Of a stretch of 7,154 bases of DNA, positions 1 to 5,335 are shown piece by piece. The translations under genes were made by a program, and so were the position numbers. Each line of letters opens with the position of its first letter. The first letter of the stretch is position 1. Under the pieces are notes generated by a model, which saw only the letters and a program-made list of their open reading frames with translations, did not search any database and was not told the origin of the DNA. The stretch comes from Chloroflexota bacterium (GTDB lineage Bacteria > Chloroflexota > Limnocylindria > Limnocylindrales > CSP1-4): assembly GCA_013696275.1 (NCBI GenBank), contig JACCYW010000074.1, positions 1-7,154 on the forward strand, read 5' to 3'.

Positions 1-126
1 CTCGCGGCGCAGCGCTTCCTGGCCAGACTGGGGACGGTCGATGGACAGGAGTCGATGGCCCGACTGACCGGTCACTACAAGCACGGCGACGAAGGTACCG
101 CCCAGGCGCATCCGCGCAACCGGTGA
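1..126 (+). CDS. Unassigned open frame, possible 3' end of a gene entering from the left
   Basis: A frame open from the first base reads 41 codons and stops at TGA (124-126). It ends with residues RLTGHYKHGDEGTAQAHPRNR, apart from the first few listed here being part of the same frame. About 80% of third codon positions are G or C, which fits coding in this GC-rich genome, but the piece is too short to prove it. I recognise no family. A competing reading exists on the minus strand: an ATG at 111-109 opens a frame that runs off the left edge (MRLGGTFVAVLVVTGQSGH...) with similar third-position GC, but no Shine-Dalgarno sequence is visible before it. If the plus-strand reading is right, this gene converges on the epimerase remnant at 192-440. 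Product unknown on either reading. Confidence 0.2.
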   Translation, partial: LAAQRFLARLGTVDGQESMARLTGHYKHGDEGTAQAHPRNR

Positions 127-191
127 ACTGGTCTCAGCATCCACCACTCCGCCGTAGCGCCAGGCGCGAACCCGAAGATCCCGTCACTTGG

Positions 192-440
192 TCAAGCGCT
201 ACCGGGATCGATGGTCGCAGCGAGCGCGGCCTCCAGGATGGGATGGCGGAAGCGGAAGCCGTGATCCAAGGCGACGCCCGGCCAGACACGGCGGCTGCCC
301 TGGACCAGGGTCTGCTGCTCGCCCAGCGCCAGGTGGACGAGGGACGCCGGTAGACGCAGGCGGGTCGGGCGCCGCAGTCGATGTGCCAGTGCGCCTACGA
401 AGTGGGCCTCCCGGCGTGGGTCGGGTGCGGGCCATCGCTG
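192..440 (-). pseudogene. C-terminal remnant of a TIGR01777 (SDR39U1/YfcH-like) epimerase
   Basis: An open frame from just after a TAG (443-441) to a TGA (194-192) encodes 82 residues. They read like the C-terminal end of the SDR39U1/YfcH family, including its DUF1731 domain. Recognisable blocks in order are APDPRREAHF (family APNPV..AEF), a helix FVGALAHRLRRP, LPASLVHLALGE (family VPAFALRLALGE), an SRRVWP block, and HGFRFRHPILEAAL (family GFRFRYPxLEAAL). Intact members have about 300 residues with an N-terminal NAD(P)-binding Rossmann fold. No such fold is present here in any frame: the similarity stops at about 430-443, at the in-frame TAG, and the preceding bases up to ssrA look non-coding. 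No start codon precedes the conserved part. This is therefore a 5'-truncated remnant, lying downstream of and on the same strand as ssrA. The family assignment is from recognised motifs and the loss of function is inferred. Confidence 0.75.
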
Positions 441-512
441 CTACCCACAAGAGGAGGCCAACTCGAATCGCTACCATCATGTAGCTAGGCCCAGGCTGGT
501 CTTGACACAAGG

Positions 513-529
513 TCCGGAACAGTTCCGGA
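513..529 (-). terminator. Candidate terminator hairpin downstream of ssrA
   Basis: The minus strand reads TCCGGAA-CTG-TTCCGGA, a perfect 7-bp stem with a 3-base loop, about 54 bases past the tmRNA CCA end. It is followed by CCTTGTGT, which is only moderately T-rich, so intrinsic termination is plausible but not typical. The rest of 444-582 shows no convincing gene; a frame crossing it (hydrophobic run MMVAIRVGLLLW) overlaps ssrA and looks accidental. Confidence 0.35.
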
Positions 530-582
530 TCGACGGTGGGACCAGCGCGGCCAGAGCGAGCGGACGCGTCAGATAGAGCGAG

Positions 583-956
583 TGGTGGAGATGGGGGAGA
601 GTCGAACTCCCCGTCCAGAACCTTCAGCCGAAGACCAGCTACGAGCGTGTCCGATGGTTTGTCGTCATCCTCCCGAGCCGGCATCGGCACCGTCCGTGGG
701 AGGACCAGTCACGTCCCCTTGCGGGCTTTGCTCCGACTTACGCGACGCTAGGCTGGAGCGCACCCCCGCTGCATGACGCTTCCACAGCCCGCGGGGGCGA
801 GGCTGCTTCCACGCTCACCTTACGGCCTTAGGCCGCGAGGGCGAGAGAAGGCTGGCGGTTGCCAGTTACTTCAGTTTGCCGCCTGATTAACGAGGCCTGA
901 CGGCACCTCGGCTCGCGTTCCTCGGGGTTCGGGCCCTGTCGAGACCACACATCCCC
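583..956 (-). ncRNA. ssrA: tmRNA (transfer-messenger RNA), one-piece
   Basis: This 374-base RNA acts with SmpB in trans-translation: it enters stalled ribosomes as an alanyl-tRNA mimic, then serves as a short template that adds a degradation tag. The mature 5' end GGGGATG (956-950) pairs over 7 positions with CATCTCC (593-587), including the characteristic G-U pair at position 3, and an encoded CCA ends at 583. The T-arm has loop TTCGACT (606-600). Helix 2 is supported by GAACC (930-926) pairing with GGTTC (622-618). The first pseudoknot is clear: CGAGG (910-906) pairs with CCTCG (895-891), and TGCCG (905-901) with CGGCA (881-877), just before the tag frame. The block GGCCTCGTTAA..CGGCAAAC closely follows E. 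coli tmRNA. The T-stem can form 6 pairs rather than 5. The gene lies 47 bases after the methyltransferase stop and has its own likely promoter. Both tRNA-like ends are in one molecule, so there is no permuted two-piece form. Confidence 0.96.
828..863 (-). other. tmRNA tag reading frame
   Basis: Eleven codons and a TAA encode GNRQPSLALAA. The ending LALAA matches the conserved C-terminus of tmRNA tags, which ClpXP-type proteases recognise. With the alanine carried by the tmRNA the whole tag would be AGNRQPSLALAA. The resume codon is inferred to be GGC (Gly, 863-861), because it lies at the position of the E. coli GCA resume codon relative to the upstream pseudoknot and an AGT-containing stretch (GAAGTAACT). 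Gly is also the first template codon in Bacillus subtilis. The TAA sits exactly in the 3-base loop of a hairpin (CGGCC-TAA-GGCCG, 835-823). Reading one codon earlier (ACT) is possible and would add a Thr. Confidence 0.85.
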
Positions 957-968
957 ACGAAGGCGCCC

Positions 969-977
969 ATGATAGCA
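969..977 (-). promoter_or_regulatory. Likely extended -10 promoter element of ssrA
   Basis: The minus strand reads TGCTATCAT: a TGn extension followed by TATCAT, five of six matches to TATAAT. Transcription from it would begin about 6-7 bases downstream, leaving only a few bases before the mature tmRNA 5' end at 956, consistent with trimming by RNase P. No good -35 is present at 16-18 bases (GGACCA at best), as is common for extended -10 promoters. It would give ssrA transcription independent of smpB. Confidence 0.45.
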
Positions 978-1003
978 GGGTCCGTCATGGATGGTCCGGA
1001 GAG

Positions 1004-1519
1004 TCACGGCGGGTGGAGTGGTTCGCCGTCCGCGCGACGACGGTCGGGTCTAAGCCGCCGCGGGTCGGGTGCTCGATGAGTGCGCCGGGGACGCTTGGCG
1101 AGTCCTGGCCCGTAGCCAAAGAACAGGTAGAGCGAATCGTCCGCCTTCAGGAGCCGCTTGATCAGGTCGAGCTCTTTGGTCGCCGAGCCGACCCAGAACA
1201 GGTTGACGTTCATGGCCAGGATCTTGTCGAAGCGTCGCCCACCCCGTAGGACGTCGGTCGGTCGCACATCCTCCAGGGTCATGGTCACGAATGCGGCCCG
1301 CCCGGAGGACACGTGATGAGCGTTGCGCTTCTGCGCTCGATCGATAGCGGTAGCCGACCGATCGATGGCCACGATCGCCCCTCCGCGCAGCTTCTCGCTG
1401 ATCGCCCCGACCGCCACACCGGGACCGCAGCCGATCTCCAGCAGCTGATCATCTGGACCCGGAGCCATGAGCTCGACGGCCCAGTTGATGCGTTCCGGTA
1501 CGGGCTGTCGGGTGGTCAC
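1004..1519 (-). CDS. Class I SAM-dependent methyltransferase, C-terminus aberrant
   Basis: The 171-residue frame starts at GTG (1519-1517) and ends at TGA. Residues 26-34 (LLEIGCGPG) are the glycine-rich SAM-binding motif I. D53 in AIDRS is the acidic residue expected to bind the ribose hydroxyls, and FDKILAMNVNLFW (97-109) corresponds to the strand-4 region, followed by LIKRLLKADDSLYLFF. The protein would be a soluble Rossmann-fold methyltransferase; its substrate cannot be told. After residue ~135 the sequence changes into an Arg/Pro-rich tail that does not resemble the family's usual last ~50 residues, so the gene may be frameshifted or decayed at its 3' end. The start is uncertain: AAGG abuts the GTG with no spacing, and the frame is open upstream to the smpB stop codon, which lies in the same frame. 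It sits 33 bases after smpB and is probably co-transcribed with it. Only its position links it to trans-translation. Confidence 0.7.
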   Translation of the reverse strand: MTTRQPVPERINWAVELMAPGPDDQLLEIGCGPGVAVGAISEKLRGGAIVAIDRSATAIDRAQKRNAHHVSSGRAAFVTMTLEDVRPTDVLRGGRRFDKILAMNVNLFWVGSATKELDLIKRLLKADDSLYLFFGYGPGLAKRPRRTHRAPDPRRLRPDRRRADGEPLHPP

Positions 1520-1552
1520 CCTTGGCTGCAGTTCGAGAGCCCGGTCATCCCG

Positions 1553-2017
1553 CTAGCGGCGGCCGCGATGCGCCTCAGCCAGTTCGCGTTCCATCTCCCG
1601 CCGCTGGTCGCGGTCGGCGATGGCGCGACGCTTGTCGTGGAGTTGCTTGCCGCGCGCCAGGCCCAGCTCCAGCTTGGCGCGGCCGCGGGAGGTGATGTAC
1701 AGCCGCAGCGGCACGATGGTCAGACCCTTGGCGCCGGCCCGTCCTGCCAGTCGGTCGATCTCCATCCGGTGGAGGAGCAACTTGCGGTCCCGACGCGGCT
1801 CATGGTTGTTACGGTTGCCGCCCGCCCATGGCGCGATGTGGGCTCCGACCAGCCAGGCCTCGTTGCGCTCGATCCGGGCGTAGGCATCCTGGAGGTTGGC
1901 CTTGCCGTCGCGGATGCTCTTGATCTCTGTCCCGCTCAGCACGATGCCAGCCTCGAAGGTCTCCTCGATGCTGTACTCGTAGCGAGCCTTTCGATTGATG
2001 GCGACCGTCTCAGCCAT
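1553..2017 (-). CDS. smpB: SsrA-binding protein SmpB
   Basis: SmpB is the small basic protein that binds the tRNA-like domain of tmRNA and fills the decoding centre of stalled ribosomes, allowing trans-translation. The 154 residues are a normal length. Motifs follow the family: INRKARYEYSIEETFEAGI (7-25), LSGTEIKSIRDGKANLQDAY (27-46), the HIAPW...NNHEPRRDRKLLLH block (60-83), and GKQLHDKRRAI (123-133) leading into the basic C-terminal tail that forms a helix in the mRNA channel. I chose ATG at 2017 because AGAGG lies 8 bases upstream and the protein then begins at the usual place; a GTG at 2041 would add eight residues and fall at the base of an upstream hairpin. It is the only gene here ending in TAG; the other complete genes end in TGA. 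It lies between a structured leader and the methyltransferase, with its RNA partner ssrA one gene downstream. Confidence 0.97.
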   Translation of the reverse strand: MAETVAINRKARYEYSIEETFEAGIVLSGTEIKSIRDGKANLQDAYARIERNEAWLVGAHIAPWAGGNRNNHEPRRDRKLLLHRMEIDRLAGRAGAKGLTIVPLRLYITSRGRAKLELGLARGKQLHDKRRAIADRDQRREMERELAEAHRGRR

Positions 2018-2043
2018 CTGCCGTTCCTCTCCCGGACGCACGA

Positions 2044-2068
2044 ACGCCGGCCCTTGGTGGGCCGGCGT
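2044..2068 (-). terminator. GC-rich hairpin before smpB, possible attenuator
   Basis: The minus-strand RNA forms a 10-bp perfect stem, ACGCCGGCCC with GGGCCGGCGT, around a 5-base loop ACCAA. Only TTCGTGCG follows, so there is no strong U-tract. The stem ends about 11 bases before the smpB Shine-Dalgarno region, so it could act as a partial terminator or attenuator, or modulate translation initiation. The loop-proximal CCACC (2060-2056) could alternatively pair with GGTGG (2088-2084) of the preceding hairpin, which would suit a switch. That function is inference. Confidence 0.45.
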
Positions 2069-2074
2069 CTCGTG

Positions 2075-2133
2075 GCTGCTTCACCACCCGGTGGGTCCAG
2101 CGACTTAGCGCGAACCCTCCGAGGTGGTGCAGC
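2075..2133 (-). other. Long imperfect hairpin in the ctpA-smpB leader
   Basis: The segment folds on itself by inspection: 2130-2133 pairs with 2075-2078, 2123-2129 with 2082-2088 (GGTGGTG/CACCACC on the plus strand), 2119-2121 with 2089-2091, 2114-2117 with 2093-2096, and 2109-2111 with 2100-2102, closing a 6-base loop. The loop contains the stop codon of the 15-codon ORF, so a ribosome finishing that ORF would have to open the structure. No known riboswitch or T-box motif is recognisable. Confidence 0.4.
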
Positions 2134-2152
2134 GACGCTTACTGTCGATCAC
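2105..2152 (-). CDS. Possible 15-residue leader peptide upstream of smpB
   Basis: A GTG (2152-2150) opens a 15-codon frame, MIDSKRRCTTSEGSR, ending in TAA. GGAGG lies 9 bases before the start, inside a 13-base perfect match to the anti-Shine-Dalgarno sequence. A second candidate start, ATG at 2159-2157, would give MCSDRQ-stop but is only 2 bases from GGAGG. No known leader peptide is recognised and there is no run of a single amino acid codon of the kind used in amino-acid attenuation. Support comes from the unusually strong ribosome binding site and from overlap with the hairpin at 2075-2133. It may equally be a non-coding ribosome docking site. Confidence 0.35.
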   Translation of the reverse strand: MIDSKRRCTTSEGSR

Positions 2153-2157
2153 TGCAC

Positions 2158-2185
2158 ATCACCTCCTTTCGTCCGAGGCGGACGA
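2158..2185 (-). promoter_or_regulatory. Hairpin followed by a 13-base perfect Shine-Dalgarno sequence
   Basis: The minus strand reads GAAAGGAGGTGAT (2170-2158), fully complementary to the common 3' end of bacterial 16S rRNA (AUCACCUCCUUUC). Directly before it TCGTCCG-CCT-CGGACGA (2185-2169) makes a 7-bp stem, so the AAGGAGG core emerges from the foot of a hairpin. Normal Shine-Dalgarno matches are 4-7 bases, as seen at the other genes here. An overlapping TGGTATCGT (2190-2182) resembles a weak extended -10 and could be a promoter for smpB, but no -35 supports it. Confidence 0.55.
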
Positions 2186-2198
2186 TACCACATCACGC

Positions 2199-2216
2199 GG
2201 GACGATCGGAAGTCCC
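2199..2216 (-). terminator. Weak hairpin after the ctpA stop codon
   Basis: GGGAC and GTCCC pair around an 8-base loop a few bases past the ctpA stop codon. There is no U-tract after it. It may stabilise the ctpA message end or be accidental. Confidence 0.2.
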
Positions 2217-2219
2217 CTA

Positions 2220-3566
2220 TCAAGCCGCCAGGAGCACCCGCGCACCGGTCTCGGTGGTCAACAGATCGAGCGCCCGTTCCAGCTGTGGGTCCGTACCGTC
2301 GGCCGGATCGGGCGCGGCGACGACCACATCTGGCGTAACGCCCGTGCCGTGGATCCAGGTCTTGTCCGGCGTGAGCCACTTGAACACGGAGAGCCTGAAG
2401 CCGCCGGCCGCTCCCCCGTTCAGCTCATGCCACTGCTGGATGGTGCCCTTGCCGAAGGTCGACGTACCGACGAGCGTGGCCCGGCCGGTGTCCTGCAGAG
2501 CTCCGGCGACGATCTCACTGGCACTGGCCGAGCCGCCGTTGACCAGGAGCACCAGCTCGACGCTCGCGTCGGTGGCTACCCCGCCCGGATCGGCATCGAC
2601 CGCGCGCTGGGTCCCATCAGCTGATTCCTCCCAGTAGATCGGGCCTTGCCCTATGAACTGGCTGGCGATCCGATGAGCTGCCTCCACGAAGCCGCCCGGA
2701 TCATCGCGTAGGTCGAGGATGATCTTGTCCAGCCCCTGCTCCTCGACCAGTGTGGTGAGGCTCTCGACCAACTCATCGGCCGCACCGGCGCTGAAGCCAT
2801 CGAGCTTGAGATAGCCGACCTGGCCGTCGGCGAGCAGTTCCGTGGTCACCTGTTCGGTCAGGATCACGTCGCGCACGATGGTCAGCACGAGTCGCCGGCC
2901 GTCACGTTCCAGGCCCAGAGCCACCGGGCTGCCCTTGGGTCCGCGTATTTGGTCGACGGTCGTCTGGACGGTCCCGCCCTCCACCCCTTCGCCGTCCACC
3001 GTCAGCACGATGTCGCCCGCCATCAGGCCGGCCGCCAGGGCCGGCGACTTACGCAGGACGTGCTTGACCACGAGCCGGCACGTATCAGACAACGTCTCGC
3101 ACGCTGCGCCCTGTGCGATTTCCGCTGCCAGCTCGGCGCCGATGCCCTCGAACTCACCCGAGATCGCCGACAGGCTCTGGCGATACTGCTCCGAGGTCAT
3201 GTAGCTCGAGTAGGGGTCACCAAGCGCTTGGAAGACGCCCTGGATGGCTCCTTCCACCAGCACCTGGGACTCGTACTCGCCGACATACTCGGCCGTCACC
3301 TTGTTCCAGGCCTCCCAGAACGGCTCGAACAGCCCCTGGTCCTGGGCACTCGTGCCGGGCGTGAAGGACTGTTGGGCACCGAGCGTGAAACCGGACATGA
3401 ACAGCGCACCGCCGGACATGGCGGCGACGATGAAGAGGGCGACATAGAGCGGTGCTCGACTGCCGACCGGCCGGTCCGCATCGACGCGGGCCGTTTCCGG
3501 CGGCTGACCAGCCAGCGGGGCATCATGCCCGGGCTCCCTCGCGGCGGGAGGCATCGGTTCCATCAT
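2220..3566 (-). CDS. ctpA: S41 family carboxy-terminal processing protease, membrane-anchored
   Basis: The 448-residue protein has a Pro-rich cytoplasmic N-terminus (1-38), one membrane anchor (about 39-63, YVALFIVAAMSGGALFMSGF) and an extracytoplasmic S41 protease with an embedded PDZ domain (about 135-235). The catalytic Ser/Lys dyad is visible as S348 in GSASASEI and K373 in TFGKGTIQ, 25 residues apart as in Prc and the plant D1 protease. LRDDPGG (286-292) is the usual core strand. Such proteases trim C-termini of periplasmic or cell-wall proteins; the substrate here is unknown. An insert near the start of the PDZ domain carries two cysteines seven residues apart (C156, C163), which could form a disulfide outside the cell. 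The start is at tandem ATGs (3566, 3563) with GGAG about 11 bases upstream; ATG at 3554 is also possible. It follows ftsX by 128 bases, an arrangement like ftsEX-ctpB in Bacillus, which suggests a role in envelope or division proteolysis. Confidence 0.93.
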   Translation of the reverse strand: MMEPMPPAAREPGHDAPLAGQPPETARVDADRPVGSRAPLYVALFIVAAMSGGALFMSGFTLGAQQSFTPGTSAQDQGLFEPFWEAWNKVTAEYVGEYESQVLVEGAIQGVFQALGDPYSSYMTSEQYRQSLSAISGEFEGIGAELAAEIAQGAACETLSDTCRLVVKHVLRKSPALAAGLMAGDIVLTVDGEGVEGGTVQTTVDQIRGPKGSPVALGLERDGRRLVLTIVRDVILTEQVTTELLADGQVGYLKLDGFSAGAADELVESLTTLVEEQGLDKIILDLRDDPGGFVEAAHRIASQFIGQGPIYWEESADGTQRAVDADPGGVATDASVELVLLVNGGSASASEIVAGALQDTGRATLVGTSTFGKGTIQQWHELNGGAAGGFRLSVFKWLTPDKTWIHGTGVTPDVVVAAPDPADGTDPQLERALDLLTTETGARVLLAA

Positions 3567-3694
3567 CGGTCGTAGGTCTCCAAGGTGACGGTGAGTCTGT
3601 ACAGGTCGATGCCCGGCGTCCTTGTGCCGGAAAGATGGATCGTCTCACCCGAATCTACGCTGCCATCCGAAACGTGGACCAGACTCGAGGGGAG
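3567..3694 (-). other. ftsX-ctpA intergenic region
   Basis: This 128-base spacer is the largest break in the ftsE-to-ctpA run. Two hairpins are visible: GACTC-CCCTC-GAGTC over and just past the ftsX stop, and CCGGC/GCCGG (3630-3613) with an 8-base loop. Neither is followed by a U-tract. Possible -10-like hexamers (TAGATT, TACAGA) are too poor to call a promoter. ctpA may have its own transcription start here, but the sequence does not show it. Confidence 0.3.
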
Positions 3695-4597
3695 TCAGCG
3701 TGCTTGTGGGCTGCCCAGATAAGCGCGCACCGAGATCCAGGCCCCCAGGCCGCCCAGCATCACGCCAACACCGCTGATGACCAGGATCAGGTCGGTGGCC
3801 AGGCGGCCACCGGATGCCACCGGCAGGTCGACGGCGATGATGCCGGCCAACTGGCTGATCGGGCCGGCCGCCAGCGATAGCAGCCCGAGGGTGACCAGCG
3901 CTCCCAGCGCGCCGATGATGACCCCCTCGAAGATGAGCGGCCAGCGCACGAACGCGTCGGACGCACCCACCAGGCGCATGATCTCGATCTCATCCGAGCG
4001 CGACATGACCGCCATGCGGATGCTGTTGACCACGATCAGCAGGACGGTCAGCCCGACGAGGGCGATGATGATGAGACCGACTACGCGCAGCCAGGAGGTG
4101 ATCGACACGAGGCGATCGACGCTCGACTGCTGATCGACGATCCGGCTGACCACCCCCGCCGGGCTGGCCAGTGTCTGGCGCACTGACCCGAACGACTTCG
4201 GGTCACGAAGTCTGACCACCAGTTGGGCGGGCAACGGGTTGGCGCCCACCACTTCGGTCAGATCCTCGTGCCCGCCGGCCGCCAGCTGCGCACGAAAGCG
4301 GCGCAGTGCTTCGTCCTTGCTGACGTAGCTCACCTGCGCGACCTCGGGTAACGCGGTCAGCTGACGGGTCAGTTCCTCGACCCGTTCCTGGGCCACGCCA
4401 TCGAAGAGCTCGGCGCGCATCTCGACCCGGCTCTCGATGAGCGCAAGCCCGGCCTGCATCCCCGACAGGATGATCATCAGGCTGGCCAGCAGGACGAGCA
4501 TCAGGACCATGGTGATGGTTGCCGCCAGGCTCATGACCCGGTTTCGCCACAGGCCCTCGGCCGCGCGACGGGCGGCGAAGGCAAGGAAACCGATCAT
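3695..4597 (-). CDS. ftsX: Cell division protein FtsX
   Basis: FtsX is the membrane partner of FtsE; the pair uses ATP to activate peptidoglycan hydrolases at the division site rather than to transport a substrate. The 300-residue protein has four predicted membrane segments (about 24-46, 170-192, 221-247, 268-290) with a large extracytoplasmic loop between the first two (about 50-165), containing a typical V-SYVSKDEALRRF segment. The conserved cytoplasmic coupling region reads SRSDEIEIMRLVGASDAFVRWPLIFEG in two parts around residue 210, with the MRLVGA hallmark. Length and topology are normal for the family. The ATG (4597) is 3 bases after the ftsE stop, so translation is probably coupled. 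The hydrolase it controls is not encoded in this window. Confidence 0.95.
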   Translation of the reverse strand: MIGFLAFAARRAAEGLWRNRVMSLAATITMVLMLVLLASLMIILSGMQAGLALIESRVEMRAELFDGVAQERVEELTRQLTALPEVAQVSYVSKDEALRRFRAQLAAGGHEDLTEVVGANPLPAQLVVRLRDPKSFGSVRQTLASPAGVVSRIVDQQSSVDRLVSITSWLRVVGLIIIALVGLTVLLIVVNSIRMAVMSRSDEIEIMRLVGASDAFVRWPLIFEGVIIGALGALVTLGLLSLAAGPISQLAGIIAVDLPVASGGRLATDLILVISGVGVMLGGLGAWISVRAYLGSPQAR

Positions 4598-4600
4598 CGG

Positions 4601-5335
4601 TCAGTGGCTCCCGTGGTAGCCACCGACGGCATCACGTACGACGCGACCTTCATCGAGCGCCACGACCCGCTTGCGCAACGCCGTCACGACCTCCGCGTTA
4701 TGGGTCGCCATCAGGACGGTCGTGCCCAGGTCGTTGATGTGGAGGAGCAGCCGGATGATCTCCCAGCTGATGAGCGGGTCAAGGTTGCCGGTCGGCTCGT
4801 CGGCGATGAAGACCCGTGGCTGATGGACCATGGCTCGTGCGATGGCGGTCCGCTGCTGCTCACCGCCCGACAGCTGGGCTGGCCTTTGCTCCGCCTGGGC
4901 GGTCAGGCCGACCAGCTCCAGGACTCGGTCGACCGCGGTCGACACGAGCCTGCGCGGGGAACCCGTGACCTCCAGCGCGAAGGCTACGTTCTCGCGCACG
5001 GTCTTGCGCGGCAGCAGCTTGAAGTCCTGGAAGACCGTGCCGATATGGCGACGCAGTCGCGGGACATCACGACTCCGCATGGCGCTGACCTCGTAGGACC
5101 CGACTCGTATCAGCCCCGTGGTCGGCAGCTCGTCGCGCAGCAGCAGTCTGATGAGCGTGCTCTTGCCGGCCCCCGAGGGACCGACCAGGAAGACGAAATC
5201 GCCGGCCGGTATGGTGAGATCGACCTCGGCCAGCGCCTGGCGGCCGTTGGCGTAGACCTTGCTGACGTCTCGGAGGTCCACCGCTGGGCGCGGCTTCGCA
5301 TCTGGCGCATGGGCCTCATCGAGCACCGCGATCAC
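4601..5335 (-). CDS. ftsE: Cell division ATP-binding protein FtsE
   Basis: FtsE is the cytoplasmic ATPase of the FtsEX complex. The 244 residues contain all the ABC motifs: Walker A GPSGAGKST (52-60), Q-loop Q103 in VFQDFKLLP, signature LSGGEQQR (155-162), Walker B VFIADEP with catalytic E180, D-loop GNLDP (183-187) and switch H212. VFQDFKLLP and ADEPTGNLDP are typical of FtsE rather than of import ABC proteins. The GTG start overlaps the acetyltransferase stop in GTGA (5335-5332), giving a slightly long N-terminus of about 17 residues before the ABC core; no ATG lies nearer the core. It is followed at once by ftsX. Confidence 0.96.
   Translation of the reverse strand: MIAVLDEAHAPDAKPRPAVDLRDVSKVYANGRQALAEVDLTIPAGDFVFLVGPSGAGKSTLIRLLLRDELPTTGLIRVGSYEVSAMRSRDVPRLRRHIGTVFQDFKLLPRKTVRENVAFALEVTGSPRRLVSTAVDRVLELVGLTAQAEQRPAQLSGGEQQRTAIARAMVHQPRVFIADEPTGNLDPLISWEIIRLLLHINDLGTTVLMATHNAEVVTALRKRVVALDEGRVVRDAVGGYHGSH

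Noticed and set aside
453..480. Possible degenerate copy of the ssrA 3' end (ATTCGAGTTGGCCTCC on the minus strand) as an attachment-site repeat
   Set aside because: Only TTCGA and scattered positions agree with the real ssrA end, so it does not exceed chance.
501..530. Plus-strand promoter from TTGACA (502-507)
   Set aside because: No -10-like hexamer lies at 16-18 bases, and there is no plus-strand gene to serve.
199..690. 163-residue minus-strand open frame across ssrA with a hydrophobic run
   Set aside because: It starts inside the tmRNA, overlaps the epimerase remnant in another frame and shows no family similarity.
2041..2130. T-box-like riboswitch before smpB (GGGTGGTGAAGC followed by a GC-rich hairpin)
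   Set aside because: The conserved T-box core TGGNACCGCG is not present, there is no specifier loop, and smpB is not an amino-acid gene.
1313..2338. Long plus-strand open frame of 341 codons
   Set aside because: It is antisense to smpB and the methyltransferase; the motifs are on the other strand. Such shadows are common at high GC.
2949..3575. Plus-strand open frame of 208 codons
   Set aside because: It mirrors the protease gene, whose PDZ and catalytic motifs lie on the minus strand.
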